Program-made: the position numbers and the translations under genes
Shown here: positions 1 to 5,923 of the stretch, in pieces
Layout: every line of letters begins with the position of its first letter
Position numbering within the stretch: position 1 is the stretch's first letter
DNA from: JAJBWD01 sp041670885
GTDB lineage: Bacteria > Bacillota > Clostridia > Clostridiales > Clostridiaceae
DNA: 6,002 nucleotides
Direction: 5' to 3'
Assembly (NCBI GenBank): GCA_041670885.1
Contig: JBAXYJ010000185.1
Span: 1 to 6,002, forward strand
The notes under the pieces: model-generated
Database searches by the model: none
What the model saw: only the letters and a program-made list of their open reading frames with translations
What the model was told of the DNA's origin: nothing

Positions 1-425
1 AGTTCTATTCTATGATGATAATCAATTTCTAAGCTGTCTAAAAAGCAGCAGTGGTACTCTAAATCCCTGATAGAATTTAAAACTACATCTTCTCTGTTTG
101 AATTTAACACTGTATACTGTCCAGGGTGCATACTTACCCTAATGCTATTTTTATTAATGTAATTTCCAACATCTCTTAATATATTTTTGTATTCCTTCTG
201 CCAGTTTATTTCATTAATTTTATGGCTTCCAAAAGGAATAATATCAGAAGAAATTCTAAATAAATAAATATTGTTTTTTACATTATATTCAAGTATGGAA
301 ATAAGATCTTCAATATTTTGAGCTGCTGCTTTTTTAAAGTTCTCCTCATTGAAATTCTTTAATATAAATTTTCTTGTAGTTTTCTTATCTGTTCCCAAAG
401 GGGTACAAGCATATCCAATTCTCAT
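1..425 (-). CDS. uvsE: UV DNA damage endonuclease UvsE/UvdE, N-terminal part (3' end outside window)
   Basis: The reading frame starts at ATG 425 and stays open for 141 codons to the left edge, so only the N-terminal half of a protein usually near 300 residues or more is present. UvsE is a TIM-barrel, metal-dependent endonuclease that nicks DNA 5' of UV photoproducts and starts alternative excision repair in the cytoplasm. Family hallmarks are visible: the start MRIGYACTPLG, the segment RISSDIIPFGSH near residues 57-68, and SMHPGQYTVLNS near residues 98-109, which carries the barrel's metal-site histidine. A further His-rich stretch (YHCCFLD, then DYHHR) follows at the window edge. An AGGTGA Shine-Dalgarno lies 5 nt upstream of the ATG. 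It starts 33 nt after the stop of the small membrane protein gene, with no terminator between them, so the two may share a transcript. Assignment to the family is firm; the symbol follows the bacterial name. Confidence 0.9.
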   Translation of the reverse strand, partial: MRIGYACTPLGTDKKTTRKFILKNFNEENFKKAAAQNIEDLISILEYNVKNNIYLFRISSDIIPFGSHKINEINWQKEYKNILRDVGNYINKNSIRVSMHPGQYTVLNSNREDVVLNSIRDLEYHCCFLDSLEIDYHHRIE

Positions 426-458
426 AAAATCACCTGATGATAATATAACATAATATAT

Positions 459-857
459 TTAATTACCTATTAATTCATAATAAACAACATACCCACTATT
501 AGGGAGATATGTTAATCTATATTTTTCCCCTACTTTTGGCTTAAAATTAAAAGGATTCCTTCTAAATTCTTTCCCATCCAATATAAATGTATTTGTTCCA
601 CCAGATAAATAAACTTTTTCAACTTTTCCTTCAACAGTTTTTGGGTTACCTTTAACAGCATATTCTAAATCCGTATATGGAATTAACAGGAAATCGTAAA
701 CATAATAAATCATTAGCGGTATGATTATTATAATTGCAAACCACCATCTCTTTTGAACTTTTTTCTTTTTTAGATTTATTATTAGATTACTACAAATAAT
801 TATAATAAAAATAAAAAATAAAGTTTGAAATATTAGGTTTCCATAGTAGTATTTCAT
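459..857 (-). CDS. Small two-helix membrane protein of unknown function
   Basis: A 132-residue protein that I do not recognise as a named family. Two hydrophobic segments are clear, about residues 8-29 and 38-60, separated by a strongly basic loop (KKKKVQKR, residues 30-37). By the positive-inside rule the loop would be cytoplasmic, placing both termini outside. Residues 61-132 form a soluble tail with alternating beta-type segments (VEGKVEKVYLSGG, TFILDGKEF, KYRLTYLPNSGYVVYYE). This resembles the small OB-like beta domains of short Firmicute membrane proteins, but that is only an impression. The start is supported by AAAGGAA about 7 nt upstream of the ATG. Base composition is very AT-rich, more so than the hydrogenase operon. 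It precedes uvsE by 33 nt on the same strand. A functional link to DNA repair is possible but unproven. Confidence 0.75.
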   Translation of the reverse strand: MKYYYGNLIFQTLFFIFIIIICSNLIINLKKKKVQKRWWFAIIIIIPLMIYYVYDFLLIPYTDLEYAVKGNPKTVEGKVEKVYLSGGTNTFILDGKEFRRNPFNFKPKVGEKYRLTYLPNSGYVVYYELIGN

Positions 858-891
858 ATTTACATTCCTTTCTTATTGATTTATTCCATAG

Positions 892-919
892 AGAATTGTT
901 TATACTATTGCACAATTCT
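892..919. repeat. 8-bp inverted repeat in the leader of the small membrane protein gene
   Basis: The arms AGAATTGT (892-899) and ACAATTCT (912-919) are perfect complements separated by 12 nt. They sit between the promoter candidate at 931-960 and the ribosome binding site of the membrane protein gene, so they could be an operator half-site pair or a weak RNA hairpin in the leader. The stem is AT-rich and has no U-tract, so it is not a convincing terminator. Confidence 0.35.
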
Positions 920-930
920 TCATTCATTTA

Positions 931-960
931 ATTATACATTATTTACTTGCAGAATTACAA
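931..960 (-). promoter_or_regulatory. Promoter candidate for the small membrane protein gene (and perhaps uvsE)
   Basis: On the minus strand TTGTAA (955-960) is followed after 18 nt by a perfect TATAAT (931-936). Transcription would start near 924, leaving a leader of about 67 nt before the ATG at 857. The -35 matches TTGACA at four of six positions and the spacer is one base above optimum. In AT-rich DNA such matches also occur by chance, so this rests on the exact -10 and the suitable position. Confidence 0.45.
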
Positions 961-965
961 ATAAT

Positions 966-1228
966 TTACATGACGTATACATAGATTACTACTTCTCTAA
1001 ACCTAAAATCCTTTAATATTTTATTGATATGCCAGGTATGAGATTGAACCAATAAGTGTTTGCTCTTAATTGTGTTTTTTTCAGTATCAAAGATTTGTAG
1101 CCATTTAAACCAATACATATAGTTTGCAGGGTATTTAGTTGCAACACCATTAAACCTATCCATCCATTTCTTTAGTTTGCTGTGAAATCCATTTATATGA
1201 ATTTTCAACATAGTTCTTAAACAGAGCC
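966..1228 (-). pseudogene. Remnant of an IS1595-family transposase (C-terminal part only)
   Basis: An open frame of 81 codons (ATG at 1211, stop at 966-968) has no Shine-Dalgarno and corresponds to only the last part of a transposase. Residues 5-40 (HINGFHSKLKKW, then MDRFNGVATKYPANYMYWF) match the recalled C-terminal pattern of IS1595/ISXO2-like DDE transposases of the type N-x-x-HSRLK...FNGVATKYL..YL.WF. The zinc-ribbon N-terminus and the first catalytic aspartates are absent. Directly upstream on the minus strand, 1228-1213 reads GGCTCTGTTTAAGAAC, which looks like an insertion-sequence end. If so, an internal deletion has joined the element's left end to the transposase 3' end. No matching right end was found between 858 and 966. 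The family call is from recalled motifs and the terminal repeat is inferred. Confidence 0.6.
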
Positions 1229-1232
1229 TAAA

Positions 1233-1272
1233 AGGGACGGTTCTAAATTAATTTAAATTTAGAACCGTCTCT
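1233..1272 (-). terminator. Rho-independent terminator candidate of the hydrogenase operon
   Basis: A 17-bp stem pairs 1233-1249 with 1256-1272 around a 6-nt loop, with one G-T pair and a GC-rich base (GGGACGG opposite CCGTCTC). On the minus strand it begins 5 nt past the hndD stop codon and is followed by a short run of four T (one of them in the stem) before AGGCTCTG. Stem strength and position fit a terminator; the short U-tract is the weak point. On the plus strand no T-run follows. The arm GGGACGGTTCT resembles repeats scattered in clostridial genomes, so it may be a dispersed hairpin element serving as terminator. Confidence 0.65.
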
Positions 1273-1276
1273 CTTC

Positions 1277-3013
1277 CTAAAATCTATTTCTTTTTTTATA
1301 GGAAGTATGCAGGTATTTGTGGCTTACGAGACTTCCTGGCTCTTCTAAAAACTCTTTATATATTTTAATAACATCCGGATTTTCATGAGATTTTCTAATA
1401 GTAAGAGCTTCATCTTCCTCATATATAGCCTTAGCTCTCTTTTCTCTTACCTCCACTATATCCATATAACTTGGGTTAACAAATGGCTGACCTCCACCTG
1501 TGATACAGCCGCCGGGGCAGGCCATAACTTCTATAAACTGATAGGATTTTTCACCGGAAAGTAGTTTCTCAATCAGTTTTCTTGCATTTCCCAGACCATT
1601 TACAACAGCTGCGTTTATTTTTCTCCCATCAGGAAGATTTATTTCTGCTTCCTTTATTCCATCTAATCCTCGTACTGCATTAAATTCTATATTATCAAGC
1701 GCCTCACCTGAGGTTACTTCAAATATAGTTCTAAGTGCAGCTTCGGCAACTCCTCCTGTGGCACCAAATATTACTCCTGCCCCTGTTCCTTCTCCAAATG
1801 GGTTATCAAAAGCTTCATCCTCCAGGTTCTTAAAATCAATGCTGGACTCCTTAATCATAGCTGCCAGTTCTCTTGTAGTCAGAACAATATCTACGTCAGG
1901 AAGATTATCAACGGAAAGCTCATTTCTTGCTCCTTCAAATTTCTTTCCCACGCAGGGCATTATTGAAACAGTAACTATTTTTTTAGGGTCTATTCCCATT
2001 TTTTCTGCAAAATAGCTTTTAATTAATGCTCCTTCCATTTCGCTGGGGGATTTGCAGGTGGATAAATTATTTAAAAGTTGAGGATAATTATGCTCAGCAA
2101 ATTTTACCCAGCCAGGACAGCAGGAGGTAAACAGAGGAAGGTTTTCACCTTTTCCCAGCCTCTTAAGGAGCTCATATCCTTCTTCCATTATTGTAAGGTC
2201 TGCTGCAAAGTCAGTATCAAATACTCTGTCAAAGCCCATCCTCCTAAGAGCTGCTGCCATTTTGCCTGTAACTCTTAAGCCTACAGGCATTCCGAATTCT
2301 TCCCCAAGGGCTACTCTTATTGCCGGGGCTGTTTGAACAACAACAAATTTATCAGGATCTATTATAGCATCCCATACATCATTAATATTTTCTTTTTCGT
2401 GAAGTGCTCCTACAGGACAGGCCATGATGCACTGACCACAGTTTACACAGGTAGTTTCATAAAGAGGTTTTTCATATGCAGGAGCTATTTTAGCCTTAAA
2501 TCCTCTTTCAGCAAAATTTATTGCATGAACTGTCTGCACATTTCCGCAGGTATTTACACATCTTCCACAAAGAATACACTTTTCTCCATCTCTTATAACT
2601 GACAGGGAAGAAGTATCTATTGTGCATTTGCTTTTTTCTCCTTCATACTGTAAATTCCTTATGTTAAGAGATTTTGCCAGGCTCTGAAGCTCACAGTTTT
2701 CATTCCTTATACAGGTGGTACACTCTCTTTTGTGGTTTGAGAGCAGAAGTTCCACTACAAGTTTCCTTCCCTCTCTAACCTCTGGAGTGTTTGTTTTAAT
2801 TACCATACCTTCTTCTGCCTTTAATGTACAGGCTGTAAGAAGCTTTCCTCTAACGTCAACTATGCAGGCTCTGCAGCTGGCTGCCTCGTTTACATCCTTA
2901 AGAAAGCAAAGGGTAGGGATGTGTATACCCACTTGTTTTGCAGCCTCAAGGACAGTGGTACCGTAAGGCACAGATATTTTTTTATCATCTATAGTAATAT
3001 TTATCATATTCAT
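1277..3013 (-). CDS. hndD: [FeFe]-hydrogenase catalytic subunit (HndD/HydA, M3 type)
   Basis: The 578-residue catalytic subunit reduces protons or oxidises H2 at the H-cluster in the cytoplasm. Domains in order: an N-terminal [2Fe-2S] domain with C36, C47, C50 and C62; the His-ligated [4Fe-4S] domain with H94, C98, C101 and C107; a two-[4Fe-4S] ferredoxin domain with C146/149/152/156 and C189/192/195/199; then the H-domain. The H-domain shows TSCCPGW (proton-path C298, cluster C299), MPCVGKKFEGAR (C354, K357) and EVMACPGGCITGGGQP (C499, C503). The tail ends in the small-subunit motif EPGSLVSHKYLHTSYKKR. All ligands are present, so the enzyme should be active if HydEFG maturases exist elsewhere. 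I chose ATG 3013, which has GGAGG 7 nt upstream; an in-frame TTG one codon earlier is only 4 nt from it. The gene starts 20 nt after the hndC stop. Its partners make it the hydrogenase module of a bifurcating complex rather than a stand-alone ferredoxin enzyme. Confidence 0.96.
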   Translation of the reverse strand: MNMINITIDDKKISVPYGTTVLEAAKQVGIHIPTLCFLKDVNEAASCRACIVDVRGKLLTACTLKAEEGMVIKTNTPEVREGRKLVVELLLSNHKRECTTCIRNENCELQSLAKSLNIRNLQYEGEKSKCTIDTSSLSVIRDGEKCILCGRCVNTCGNVQTVHAINFAERGFKAKIAPAYEKPLYETTCVNCGQCIMACPVGALHEKENINDVWDAIIDPDKFVVVQTAPAIRVALGEEFGMPVGLRVTGKMAAALRRMGFDRVFDTDFAADLTIMEEGYELLKRLGKGENLPLFTSCCPGWVKFAEHNYPQLLNNLSTCKSPSEMEGALIKSYFAEKMGIDPKKIVTVSIMPCVGKKFEGARNELSVDNLPDVDIVLTTRELAAMIKESSIDFKNLEDEAFDNPFGEGTGAGVIFGATGGVAEAALRTIFEVTSGEALDNIEFNAVRGLDGIKEAEINLPDGRKINAAVVNGLGNARKLIEKLLSGEKSYQFIEVMACPGGCITGGGQPFVNPSYMDIVEVREKRAKAIYEEDEALTIRKSHENPDVIKIYKEFLEEPGSLVSHKYLHTSYKKRNRF

Positions 3014-3033
3014 CAAAATACCTCCATTCTTAG

Positions 3034-4827
3034 CTATTCCTTAGTGATGGCTCTGAATCTGCAAACCTGTGTGCATAGTCCGCATCTTACGCATTTTTCA
3101 GGATCAATAAAATGAACCTGGCCAATTTTACCGGATATTGCTCCTACGATACAGTTTCTCTCGCAAAGACCGCAGCCTTTACACTTATCTTCGGAAATAA
3201 CATATCTGAACAGATCACGGCATGCTTTTGCTGGACATTTCTTGTCATATATATGAGCTTCATATTCATCTCTGAAGTATTTAAGCGTTGATAAAATTGG
3301 GTTTGGAGCTGTTTGACCAAGCCCGCATAAAGCTACTTTCTTTATTCCATTTCCTAAGGAAATCAGCTTTTTAATGTCCCCATCTTCTCCTCTTCCTGAG
3401 GTTATCCTCTCTAATATCTCAAGAAGTCTTTTGGTGCCTATTCTGCATGGAGTACATTTACCGCAGGATTCATCCTTTGTGAAGTCTAAGAAGAATCTGG
3501 CAACGTCAACCATACAGTTGTCCTCGTCCAGTACTATCATTCCGCCGGAACCCATCATGGAGCCAATTGCAACTAAAGTGTCATACTCAATTGGTGTGTC
3601 TAAATGCTCTTTAGGAATACATCCTCCGGATGGTCCTCCTGTCTGAACAGCTTTAAATTCTTTTCCGTTTGGGATGCCTCCTCCAATTTCGTATATTATT
3701 TCACGAAGAGTTGTTCCCATTGGAATTTCAACAAGGCCTGTATTTGTTATTTTTCCTCCTAATGCAAATACCTTAGTTCCAGGACTCTTTTCTGTACCTA
3801 TACTTCTAAACCACTTTGCTCCCTGCAATATAATAGGGCAAATATTGGCGTAAGTTTCTACATTATTTATAACCGTTGGCTTTCCCCATAGACCGCTGAC
3901 AGCAGGGAACGGCGGCTTTGGCATAGGCATTCCTCTTTTCCCTTCTATTGACTGCATTAGAGCAGTTTCTTCTCCGCATACAAAGGCTCCTGCACCTAAT
4001 CTTATCTCTATATCAAACTTAAATCCTGTTCCAAGGATATTCTCTCCTAATAATCCATCAGCATATGCCTGATTTATAGCTAATCCTAGTCTCTCAACTG
4101 CTAGTGGATACTCTGCTCTTACATATATAAAGCCTTTATTAGCTCCTATAGCATAGCCGCCAATTGCCATAGCCTCAAGTACAGCATGGGGATCCCCCTC
4201 TAAAACTGACCTATCCATAAAAGCTCCTGGATCTCCTTCATCTGCATTACATATAATATATTTTTGAGGATTATTTTGGGCAGCTGCAAATCCCCACTTT
4301 TTTCCTGTAGGAAACCCTCCGCCTCCTCTTCCTCTAAGTCCAGCTTCTTTAATTATATTTATTACGTCAATTGGCTTATAATCTTTTAATACCTTTGCTA
4401 ATGCGAAATAGCCATCTCTTGCTATATATTCATTTATATTTTCAGGGTCAATAATGCCGCAGTTTCTAAGAGCTATTCTAATTTGCTTTTTAAATAATTT
4501 TAAATCTCCCAGATTATTAACTCTTCCATCTTCCTCCTGAAGCTTGTACTGAAGCCTGGTTACTATATTTTCATTTATAAAATGCTCTTTTACTATTTCA
4601 GCAATGTCATCTTTAGTAACCTTTTCATAAACAGTGCCTTCCGGGTATATTATAACAACTGAGCCTAATTCACAAAGACCTAAGCAGCCTGTTTTTAAAA
4701 CTTCTACTTCATGCTCCAGATTATTCTTTTTTATTTCTGACTTAAAAATGTTATACAAGTTTTGAGATTCAGAATTTGTACAGCCAACTCCGCCGCATAC
4801 CAAAACCTGTGAACGGAAAAACTCCAT
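3034..4827 (-). CDS. hndC: Bifurcating hydrogenase NuoF-like flavin/NAD(H)-binding subunit (HndC/HydB)
   Basis: The 597-residue subunit binds FMN and NAD(H) and is the probable electron-bifurcation site. Domains in order: an N-terminal thioredoxin-like [2Fe-2S] domain (C11, C16, C48, C52); the NuoF core with the NADH/FMN glycine-rich loop GRGGGGFPTGKK (166-177) and NADEGDPGAF (194-203); an SLBB-like region around 355-400; the NuoF [4Fe-4S] site ESCGKCTPCR plus ALCGLG (C455, C458, C461, C501); and a C-terminal two-[4Fe-4S] ferredoxin domain (C549/552/555/559 and C579/582/585/589), preceded by KKCPAKAC. This architecture is that of HydB of bifurcating hydrogenases and differs from complex I NuoF by the domains at both ends. 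Two in-frame ATGs compete: the one at 4836 abuts AGGAG with no spacing, while ATG 4827 lies 9 nt from it and gives the usual MEFFRSQVLVCGG start, so I chose 4827 (600 residues otherwise). Confidence 0.95.
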   Translation of the reverse strand: MEFFRSQVLVCGGVGCTNSESQNLYNIFKSEIKKNNLEHEVEVLKTGCLGLCELGSVVIIYPEGTVYEKVTKDDIAEIVKEHFINENIVTRLQYKLQEEDGRVNNLGDLKLFKKQIRIALRNCGIIDPENINEYIARDGYFALAKVLKDYKPIDVINIIKEAGLRGRGGGGFPTGKKWGFAAAQNNPQKYIICNADEGDPGAFMDRSVLEGDPHAVLEAMAIGGYAIGANKGFIYVRAEYPLAVERLGLAINQAYADGLLGENILGTGFKFDIEIRLGAGAFVCGEETALMQSIEGKRGMPMPKPPFPAVSGLWGKPTVINNVETYANICPIILQGAKWFRSIGTEKSPGTKVFALGGKITNTGLVEIPMGTTLREIIYEIGGGIPNGKEFKAVQTGGPSGGCIPKEHLDTPIEYDTLVAIGSMMGSGGMIVLDEDNCMVDVARFFLDFTKDESCGKCTPCRIGTKRLLEILERITSGRGEDGDIKKLISLGNGIKKVALCGLGQTAPNPILSTLKYFRDEYEAHIYDKKCPAKACRDLFRYVISEDKCKGCGLCERNCIVGAISGKIGQVHFIDPEKCVRCGLCTQVCRFRAITKE

Positions 4828-4836
4828 ATATTTCAT

Positions 4837-4841
4837 CTCCT
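4837..4841 (-). promoter_or_regulatory. Shine-Dalgarno that decides the hndC start
   Basis: The minus strand reads TAGGAG immediately before ATG 4836. The AGGAG overlaps the TAG stop of hndB (4840-4842), which implies translational coupling. It has no spacing to the first ATG but 9 nt to the in-frame ATG at 4827, favouring the shorter protein. Confidence 0.7.
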
Positions 4842-5238
4842 ATTCATTAATTAATGTAAAATCATTTAAAATCCTGCCTTTAACCACGTGGATCTTGAAA
4901 TCTTCTATAGGCTTATCTGCAAGAATATGAGATGCTACTATCCTTCTTCCCTTATAGGGGGTCATTTTTACGTAGGTTACTTTTTCTTCTCCTGGTCTTA
5001 TTACTTCAACAATTGGTTCTAAGCGGCATACTCCAATGCAGCCGGTTTTGCATACGACAACATTTTTAAGACCTAATTTGTTTACTTCATCAACTATTGC
5101 CTCATATACAGGTCCCGCACCGGCAGATATGCCGCAGGTTGCCATTCCTACAACTACCCTTGTAGTTTTTCTGTCTTTATTTTGATTAACTTTGTCTATG
5201 TTTTCTAATTTTATTTTATTTAATTCATCAATTGTCAT
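4840..5238 (-). CDS. hndB: Small ferredoxin-like subunit of the bifurcating hydrogenase (HndB-like)
   Basis: A 132-residue soluble protein with a charged, probably helical N-terminus (1-25) followed by a thioredoxin-like ferredoxin fold (about 26-130). The second half of the usual [2Fe-2S] motif is clear in KTGCIGVC (C67 and C71). In the first half only C35 remains, in ATCGISAGAG, where the second cysteine of a C-x4-C pair would fall on G40; C63 is an additional cysteine. The cluster may therefore use three cysteines plus another ligand, use C63, or be absent. Size and position between the NuoE-like and NuoF-like genes match HndB of Desulfovibrio HndABCD. Its exact role is not settled; an accessory electron-transfer or structural role is inferred. 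AGGAGG (5245-5250) overlaps the hndA stop and lies 6 nt before the ATG, suggesting coupled translation. Confidence 0.85.
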   Translation of the reverse strand: MTIDELNKIKLENIDKVNQNKDRKTTRVVVGMATCGISAGAGPVYEAIVDEVNKLGLKNVVVCKTGCIGVCRLEPIVEVIRPGEEKVTYVKMTPYKGRRIVASHILADKPIEDFKIHVVKGRILNDFTLINE

Positions 5239-5248
5239 AGCAGACCTC

Positions 5249-5749
5249 CTATTCTCTATAGTCTTTCAATATTCTATTTACATCATCAGGAACCAGTCTT
5301 CCGTAAACCTTATCATCAACGGTCATAACAGGAGCTAAACCGCAGCCGCCAAGACATCTGGCAGCTTCTATGGTGAATTTACCATCCTTTGTAGTTTTGC
5401 CAACTTCAACATCCAGCGCAGCGCATAGTTTATCCATAATTTCCTGAGAGCCTTTAACATAGCAGGCAGTTCCAAGACAAACCCTTATAATATGCTCACC
5501 CTTTGGCTCTAAAGTGAACTGTGAGTAAAAGGTTGCCACGCCGTAAATTTCTGACATGGAAATACTGAGTCCGTCTGAAACCTTCTCTAAAGCGGGCTCA
5601 GGAAGAAAACCAAATAATTTTTGAATTTCATGCATAACTGGAATCAGAGCACCGTCTATACCTTTGAATTTTTCGATTATATCCGGTACATTTTTCATTC
5701 TTTCGTCATTTTCCATGTTATCTCTGCAGCAGCATTTTTCACTACACAT
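5249..5749 (-). CDS. hndA: Bifurcating hydrogenase NuoE-like [2Fe-2S] subunit (HndA/HydC)
   Basis: The 166-residue first subunit of the complex belongs to the 24-kDa NuoE family. An N-terminal helical bundle (about 18-80, with the typical GALIPVMHEIQKLFGFLPE and EIYGVATFYSQFTL segments) precedes a thioredoxin-like [2Fe-2S] domain. The four cluster ligands are C91 and C96 in CLGTAC, and C132 and C136 in CLGGC, the canonical C-x4-C and C-x3-C pairs. It works next to the NuoF-like subunit in moving electrons between flavin and the Fe-S chain. The start ATG 5749 has GAGGAG 8 nt upstream; a later ATG (residue 12) lacks such support. The chosen start gives an unusual N-terminus, MCSEKCCCRDN, with four cysteines in eight residues that are not part of the family core. 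As first gene of the operon it lies behind the promoter and Rex-like operator at 5770-5828. Confidence 0.94.
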   Translation of the reverse strand: MCSEKCCCRDNMENDERMKNVPDIIEKFKGIDGALIPVMHEIQKLFGFLPEPALEKVSDGLSISMSEIYGVATFYSQFTLEPKGEHIIRVCLGTACYVKGSQEIMDKLCAALDVEVGKTTKDGKFTIEAARCLGGCGLAPVMTVDDKVYGRLVPDDVNRILKDYRE

Positions 5750-5769
5750 TAAATCAACTCCTCATTTAA

Positions 5770-5787
5770 TGGTTACAAATTTAACAA
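5770..5787. promoter_or_regulatory. Candidate operator for the redox repressor Rex
   Basis: The minus strand reads TTGTTAAATTTGTAACCA. Against the Firmicute Rex consensus TTGTTAA-N4-TTAACAA one half is perfect and the other matches five of seven, and the flanking bases continue the symmetry (A at 5769, T at 5788). It lies just downstream of the predicted transcription start and upstream of the hndA ribosome binding site, a position suited to repression by roadblock. Rex senses the NADH/NAD+ ratio and controls fermentative NADH-oxidising genes, which fits an NADH-linked hydrogenase. Binding is inferred from sequence only. Confidence 0.6.
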
Positions 5788-5799
5788 TCCTATGAATAA

Positions 5800-5828
5800 A
5801 TAATAACATAATATTCTGAATATTTCAA
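5800..5828 (-). promoter_or_regulatory. Main promoter candidate of hndABCD
   Basis: On the minus strand TTGAAA (5823-5828) is followed after exactly 17 nt by TATTAT (5800-5805); each hexamer matches the sigma-A consensus at five of six positions. Transcription would begin near 5793, giving a leader of about 45 nt that contains the Rex-like operator and GAGGAG (5758-5763). Confidence 0.6.
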
Positions 5829-5851
5829 TAAACTAAAAACCATACTGTTTG

Positions 5852-5883
5852 ATTATTATACATTATTATTATTATTATACATT
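5852..5883. repeat. Pair of 13-bp direct repeats within an ATT tract
   Basis: The 13-mer ATTATTATACATT occurs at 5852-5864 and again at 5871-5883, 19 bp apart start to start, with two further ATT units between. On the minus strand each copy contains TATAAT, so a second upstream promoter could use one of them, although no good -35 stands at the right distance. Slippage of a simple repeat is the simplest explanation. Confidence 0.4.
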
Positions 5884-5891
5884 TACCTTCA

Positions 5892-5915
5892 ATTCGTAAT
5901 TTAAAAATTACGAAT
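5892..5915. promoter_or_regulatory. 24-bp palindrome upstream of the hydrogenase promoter
   Basis: The arms ATTCGTAATTT (5892-5902) and AAATTACGAAT (5905-5915) are perfect complements around a 2-nt centre. The spacing suits a dimeric repressor or activator operator better than an RNA hairpin. It lies 8 nt past the stop of the upstream reading frame and about 64 bp above the -35 of hndABCD. It could also end the upstream transcript, but no T-run follows on the minus strand. The regulator is unknown; the motif is not the Rex consensus. Confidence 0.5.
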
Positions 5916-5923
5916 AAACCCTG

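Noticed and set aside
1758..2966. Four plus-strand open frames of 66-89 codons (1758-2015, 2078-2278, 2333-2602, 2715-2966)
   Set aside because: They lie antisense inside hndD, which has full family motifs; they have no Shine-Dalgarno and no recognisable domains.
3014..3016. TTG as start of hndD
   Set aside because: It is only 4 nt from GGAGG, while the next codon, ATG 3013, has a 7-nt spacing.
2921..3646. Plus-strand open frames at 2921-3115 and 3374-3646
   Set aside because: They are antisense to hndD and hndC and have low-complexity, Ser/Pro-rich translations typical of shadow frames.
5892..5915. Palindrome read as a rho-independent terminator for the upstream gene
   Set aside because: The stem is AT-rich with a minimal loop and is followed by TGAAGG, not a T-run, on the minus strand; kept as an operator candidate.
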